From: Flectobacillus roseus
GTDB lineage: Bacteria > Bacteroidota > Bacteroidia > Cytophagales > Spirosomataceae
Assembly (NCBI RefSeq): GCF_030056665.1
Contig: NZ_JASHIG010000003.1
Length of the DNA: 64,000 nucleotides
Strand: one strand, 5' to 3'
Both the position numbers and the translations under genes were made by a program. Below are positions 60,571 through 64,000 of the stretch, one piece after another. The notes below the pieces were generated by a model, which saw only the letters and a program-made list of their open reading frames with translations, had not been told where the DNA came from and made no database searches. Positions within the stretch are counted from its first letter, which is position 1; the number at the start of each line of letters is the position of its first letter.

Positions 60571-62568
60571 ATGAAGACCTCCAGATTGTGGATTTTCTTG
60601 CTGTTGTTACTATATCCCTGTTACGTTTGGGGGCAAATGACTATTTTACACCCTATCAATCGTTTGATTTTACAACAAAATCTTTCCCATCAAGCCGATT
60701 TGGTGATTACTGGATATACCAATGTTGCTGCTACTAAAATCGAGTACCAATTAGTCGAAATAGGTAAGCCTGCCAAAGGCTGGAATATCCTTGCAACTAA
60801 TGTTTTGAATCATGAATTTTCTGGAAAAGTAAAAGTAAATGCAGGTTTTTATGACTTGTATGTTCGTGCTTGGGTCAATAATACGATTATCGACGAAAAG
60901 ATTATCGAGCAGATCGGAGTGGGAGAGGTATTCGTGATTGCGGGGCAGTCTAACGCTATGGGCGTGCAGGGTTTGGGTTCTAAGGATGCTTCAGAAAAAG
61001 TAATTGTGATTAACGATTTGAATAAATATTTGGATGAGAAAGATAACCTCACAATTGCTCCCAACACGCCCATGGTGATGCACAAAATGGAAAGGGCTTT
61101 AGCCAATACCAATATGTATCCATCGGGAGAGTCGGCATGGTTATGGGGTGAGTTGGCAGACAAAATCGTTCAGAAATATCAAGTTCCTGTTTTTTTATTA
61201 AACTGTGGTTGGGCTGCTGCTACTTCCGAAAACTGGAGTAAATCTGCTAATGGAGAATTGGCTTATAATCAGTATGTCAATAAGTATTGGCCTAACCAAC
61301 AACCTTATGCAAATCTCAAAAATACCTTACAGTATTTGGCTTCGCATACTGGACTTCGAGCCGTTTTGTGGATGCAAGGAGAGTCGGATGCTGCTCATAA
61401 TCAGACTTCTGCACAAAATTATGAAGCTAATGTAAAGAATTTGATTGAAAAGTCTCGTCAAGTTTTTGGTTATAATATGCCTTGGTCAATTGCCCGCTCA
61501 ACAGTTTCGAGCCGTAATGAATGGGCAGATTTGGTTATTAAAGGACAGAATGCAATTCTTAAAAATGTACCCAATACCTTTGCTGGTCCCGAAACAGATA
61601 CTATTCAAAATCCTAGACCTATTGCTCACGGGCATTTAGAAAATATCAAAAATGGTATTCAGGGGCTAACACTAGCTGCTACAGCATGGATGCGTACGAT
61701 GGACACAACTTTTTTCAAAAAGGCTATTCCGTACCAACCTCAAGCCACTTTAGTGCCTCGATTATTGCCAACACATCTACCATTCGGACGAAATTTTGCG
61801 GTTTATTTTCAGGGAAGTACCAGTCAGAATAAGACCTATCGAGTAGAACTATTGGATAAAGATGGAAAATTTGTAGCACAGGTTGGACAAGGAACCAATA
61901 GCCCTGTGACTATCAATATTCAAAATGTGTCACCTCTTGAGGTGTATCGTCTCAGAATTGTTTCTGAAGCACCTTTTTTGCAAAGTACACTTTCCAATAC
62001 GTTTACTTTGTCAGGTAGCTGGACTCCTTTAAATCAATTTACATTGGTTGAAAAATCAGACTCCCTGCATTTGAGTTGGTCGTATGTCGAAGCTTATGCA
62101 CCTACCAAAATCACGGTTCAGTACAGTACTAATCAGCCAAATTTTATAGATGTGTACACCGAAAATGCCAATAGCGCTTTGGATGGAAAATGGTCTGTGA
62201 TTCGACCGAAAGAAGTATTTGCTTATTACAGATTAAAACTGACACTTGCCGATGGGTCGGTTGTGTACACTGATACAAAGTTGGTGATTGATTATTCACA
62301 AGTTTTGGGTGTCGAGAACCCTAGTGTATCGGTAAAAATCTTTCCGAATCCTGCCAGTACTTACCTTACGATTCAGGGAGTAAATGATGTGAAGCAACTA
62401 CAAGTATATTCCAGTAATGGACAAGAGATTATTGATATTAAATCGAATAGAGTAGGGGAAGAATATCGGGTAGAGTTTCCTGAAACGATTCAAAATGGTG
62501 CTTATTTTTTGAAATTACAATTACCCAATAATCAAATTATATTTAGCAAAGTGTTGATAATGAAGTAA
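60571..62568 (+). CDS. T9SS-exported SGNH esterase, sialate-O-acetylesterase-like
   Basis: This 665-residue protein has a signal peptide (residues 1-22, ending YVWGQ) and then a beta domain (about 30-120). An SGNH esterase domain follows, with block I VFVIAGQSNAMGVQGLGS (Ser nucleophile in Q-S-N), a WLWGELADKIVQKY helix, LLNCGWAAATSENW, ALRAVLWMQGESDA-type E-S-D and a late H-x-x region near PRPIAHGHLENI. Next are fibronectin-type repeats (about 400-570). The C-terminus (VSVKIFPNPASTYLTIQG to AYFLKLQLPNNQIIFSKVLIMK) is a type IX sorting domain, which sends the protein across the outer membrane. It is likely a secreted polysaccharide or sialic acid deacetylase. Substrate unknown. Confidence 0.87.
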   Translation: MKTSRLWIFLLLLLYPCYVWGQMTILHPINRLILQQNLSHQADLVITGYTNVAATKIEYQLVEIGKPAKGWNILATNVLNHEFSGKVKVNAGFYDLYVRAWVNNTIIDEKIIEQIGVGEVFVIAGQSNAMGVQGLGSKDASEKVIVINDLNKYLDEKDNLTIAPNTPMVMHKMERALANTNMYPSGESAWLWGELADKIVQKYQVPVFLLNCGWAAATSENWSKSANGELAYNQYVNKYWPNQQPYANLKNTLQYLASHTGLRAVLWMQGESDAAHNQTSAQNYEANVKNLIEKSRQVFGYNMPWSIARSTVSSRNEWADLVIKGQNAILKNVPNTFAGPETDTIQNPRPIAHGHLENIKNGIQGLTLAATAWMRTMDTTFFKKAIPYQPQATLVPRLLPTHLPFGRNFAVYFQGSTSQNKTYRVELLDKDGKFVAQVGQGTNSPVTINIQNVSPLEVYRLRIVSEAPFLQSTLSNTFTLSGSWTPLNQFTLVEKSDSLHLSWSYVEAYAPTKITVQYSTNQPNFIDVYTENANSALDGKWSVIRPKEVFAYYRLKLTLADGSVVYTDTKLVIDYSQVLGVENPSVSVKIFPNPASTYLTIQGVNDVKQLQVYSSNGQEIIDIKSNRVGEEYRVEFPETIQNGAYFLKLQLPNNQIIFSKVLIMK

Positions 62569-62600
62569 GTGGTTGGATTTTTGGGTAATGAATTTGTAGT

Positions 62601-62690
62601 GTACAAAGGATTAGAAAAACTATTTATTTGGGATTTCTGATTTCGGAAGTATGTGCTTCTACATTTCCGAAATCAGAAATCTCAAATCCG
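62601..62690. repeat. GGATTTCGGAAGT hairpin repeat, copy 2
   Basis: GATTTCTGATTTCGGAA (62632-62648) pairs with TTTCCGAAATCAGAAATC (62664-62681) around a short loop (GTATGTGCTTCTACA). The head GTACAAAGGATTAGAAAAAC (62601-62620) is also in copy 1. It lies between convergent genes and may end both transcripts. Confidence 0.65.
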
Positions 62691-62741
62691 CATTAGTTAG
62701 AAAGTCCTAGTTCATCAATTAAAAATCTTTCTACTTTAAAC

Positions 62742-63629
62742 TTATTTTTTGCCTCTCACAGCACGAGCAATCATATCCCATTTTTCGTCTGGTACTTCGT
62801 TCAAGGCCGAAAATTCACCTGCGCCCATCAGCCACTCACCTCCATCAATCGTAATAACTTCGCCATTGATATATGACGAGAAATCAGACATCAGAAATGC
62901 CGCCAAATTAGCTAATTCTTGATGATCGCCCACTCGTTTGAGAGGAATACGGCTTGCTGGGTCAAACTTTTTAGCAAGGTCATGTCCCATAGCTTCGGCA
63001 GGAAATAGTCTTTCCCATGCCCCCTCTGTTGGAAACGGACCTGGAGCGATGGCATTGAATCGGATACCATATTTGTAGCCCCATTCAACCGCCAAGGAGC
63101 GTGTCAATGCTAACACGCCTGCTTTGGCTGTCGCTGAAGGTACCACATAACCAGAACCAGTCCAAGAATAAGTTGTCACAATACTCATGACAGTTCCTTT
63201 AATGTTGTTTTCTATCCAATATTTACCAAATGCCAAGCTAAAGTTATAAGTGCCCTTCAACACAATGTCTACTACCACATCAAAGGCTTTGTGAGTAAGT
63301 CGTTCGGTTGGACTAATAAAATTTCCTGCGGCATTATTAACCAAGCCTTCCACACTACCAAAGTGCTCTATTGCAGTTTTGAGTACATTTTCTACCTCGT
63401 CGTAGTTACGCGCATCACAAGCAACTGGAAGGATTTTGCCACCCGTAAGTTCTTCTAATTCTTTGGCTGTGGCTTCCAATACAGGGAGTTTGCGGGAGGC
63501 AATAACTACATTTGCTCCTAATTCTAGAAAGTATTTCGACATAGATTTTCCTAGTCCAGTACCTCCTCCTGTCACTACAATGGTCTTACCTTGTAAGGCT
63601 CCGTCTCTTAGCATTGGTTGGTTAAACAT
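62742..63629 (-). CDS. SDR oxidoreductase, 2,4-dienoyl-CoA-reductase-like
   Basis: This 295-residue short-chain dehydrogenase has the NAD(P) motif VVTGGGTGLGKSMSKYF and the loop GLVNNAAGNFISPTERL. Where typical SDRs have Y-x-x-x-K it reads VPSATAKAGVLALTRSLAVEWG: Ser-Ala-Thr-Ala-Lys, with no Tyr. That is the pattern of 2,4-dienoyl-CoA reductases, which use a different Tyr. IRFNAIAPGPFPTEGAWERLFP and the C-terminal GEVITIDGGEWL are also DECR-like. It would reduce dienoyl-CoA in unsaturated fatty acid breakdown. A second Met at 63614 is possible. It is monocistronic. Confidence 0.88.
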   Translation of the reverse strand: MFNQPMLRDGALQGKTIVVTGGGTGLGKSMSKYFLELGANVVIASRKLPVLEATAKELEELTGGKILPVACDARNYDEVENVLKTAIEHFGSVEGLVNNAAGNFISPTERLTHKAFDVVVDIVLKGTYNFSLAFGKYWIENNIKGTVMSIVTTYSWTGSGYVVPSATAKAGVLALTRSLAVEWGYKYGIRFNAIAPGPFPTEGAWERLFPAEAMGHDLAKKFDPASRIPLKRVGDHQELANLAAFLMSDFSSYINGEVITIDGGEWLMGAGEFSALNEVPDEKWDMIARAVRGKK

Positions 63630-64000
63630 AGCTATTTTAGTTTAAAGATTTAAAAGCAAAACAGGTGATTAAAATACCTTATGCTATATTTTATGTCTCC
63701 TTCTTGACTTTATTTTACTATATTTTTTGAAAGTAAAATTCTATTATAAAGCAATTTGGGATAAATAAAATTATTATGCAAGCATACTAATTAGGAATTT
63801 TGAAAAAAATAAAAGAACGCCGAAAGAAAGGATAGGAGAGATCAAAAATAGATTCTTGTATTAAAAAAATAGGTTCTGTTTTAACTAGCGAGTCAAACTT
63901 ATTTCTGTGAAAAATATAAGTTCTAATGGTTTCATATTGAATATCAAGAAAAATAAACCGTGGCTCATGAAAGTCTTAAAATCTCGGTTTATCTCTTAAT
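63630..64000. other. 371-bp AT-rich end of the window
   Basis: I see no gene. ATAAACCG (63953-63960) and CGGTTTAT (63985-63992) could pair around a 24-base loop and might be the terminator of a gene beyond the right edge, but this is weak. Confidence 0.3.

Noticed and set aside
1..64000. tRNA or rRNA genes
   Set aside because: I saw no cloverleaf with a TTCGA-type T-arm and acceptor pairing. The GTTCGAA strings found are terminator stems.

Overview
The window looks like a chromosomal core segment of a low-GC Bacteroidota, most likely Cytophagales (the Flectobacillus/Arcicella/Emticicia/Runella side of the phylum). Supporting signs are an Oar-type TonB-dependent receptor, a type IX secretion (T9SS) sorting domain, a PafA-type phosphatase, MenA, a short AMP nucleosidase, several Bacteroidota-type promoter boxes (TAnnTTTG) and almost no Shine-Dalgarno sequences. 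I cannot name the species. I see no phage, plasmid, IS, CRISPR, rRNA or tRNA gene.

Layout. 1-12.6 kb: a partial Tyr-rich membrane-anchored protein, a TMEM220-like protein, a NAPE-PLD-like metallo-hydrolase, B12-dependent methionine synthase (metH) divergent from an Lrp/AsnC regulator, an MFS transporter, an IscA-like protein lacking its C-terminal cysteines, a Ppx/GppA phosphatase and an aldose 1-epimerase. 12.7-21 kb: a zinc/cadmium-type P1B-ATPase, an exported caspase-like protease paired with an exported FGE-fold protein that lacks the FGE catalytic cysteines, a TIGR02757 protein, an unlisted 56-residue membrane peptide, and a LysM/double-psi-barrel protein coupled to a DUF4905-like protein. 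21-31.5 kb: kdsB, a DUF1028 protein, a small barrel protein, an L,D-transpeptidase, metF with a small partner gene, a very large NtrY-like kinase and a stand-alone NUMOD4/HNH protein. 32-40 kb: a divergent GH13-like protein, a CoA-binding protein, fabH, a metallo-hydrolase/pssA operon, an RsmI-like methylase/esterase operon and a GDPD. 40.5-46.3 kb: a very large Oar-like receptor with strongly biased codon use, then ugd and UDP-glucuronate decarboxylase (a UDP-xylose route). 46.5-64 kb: pafA, an HsdR_N nuclease domain, AMP nucleosidase, TPR and OmpA proteins, menA, a glutathione peroxidase, argS, an exported unknown, threonylcarbamoyl-AMP synthase, CCA-adding enzyme, a T9SS-exported SGNH esterase and a DECR-like reductase.

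How genes fit together: metH and metF supply the methyl branch of methionine synthesis; ugd and the decarboxylase make UDP-xylose; kdsB feeds LPS; fabH and pssA serve membrane lipids; the L,D-transpeptidase and LysM proteins act on the wall.

The most unusual content is between the genes. Nearly every long spacer holds imperfect hairpins built from short repeated words. These fall into recognisable families that recur at unrelated loci: a composite terminator-plus-GACGCAATGC module, an element headed by AAGTTAGTGGGCAAAATA, a GATTTCGGAAGT hairpin pair, and GAATTGTGAAT hairpins including a perfect 27-bp stem. They are the best candidates for something undescribed, together with the caspase/FGE-fold pair.
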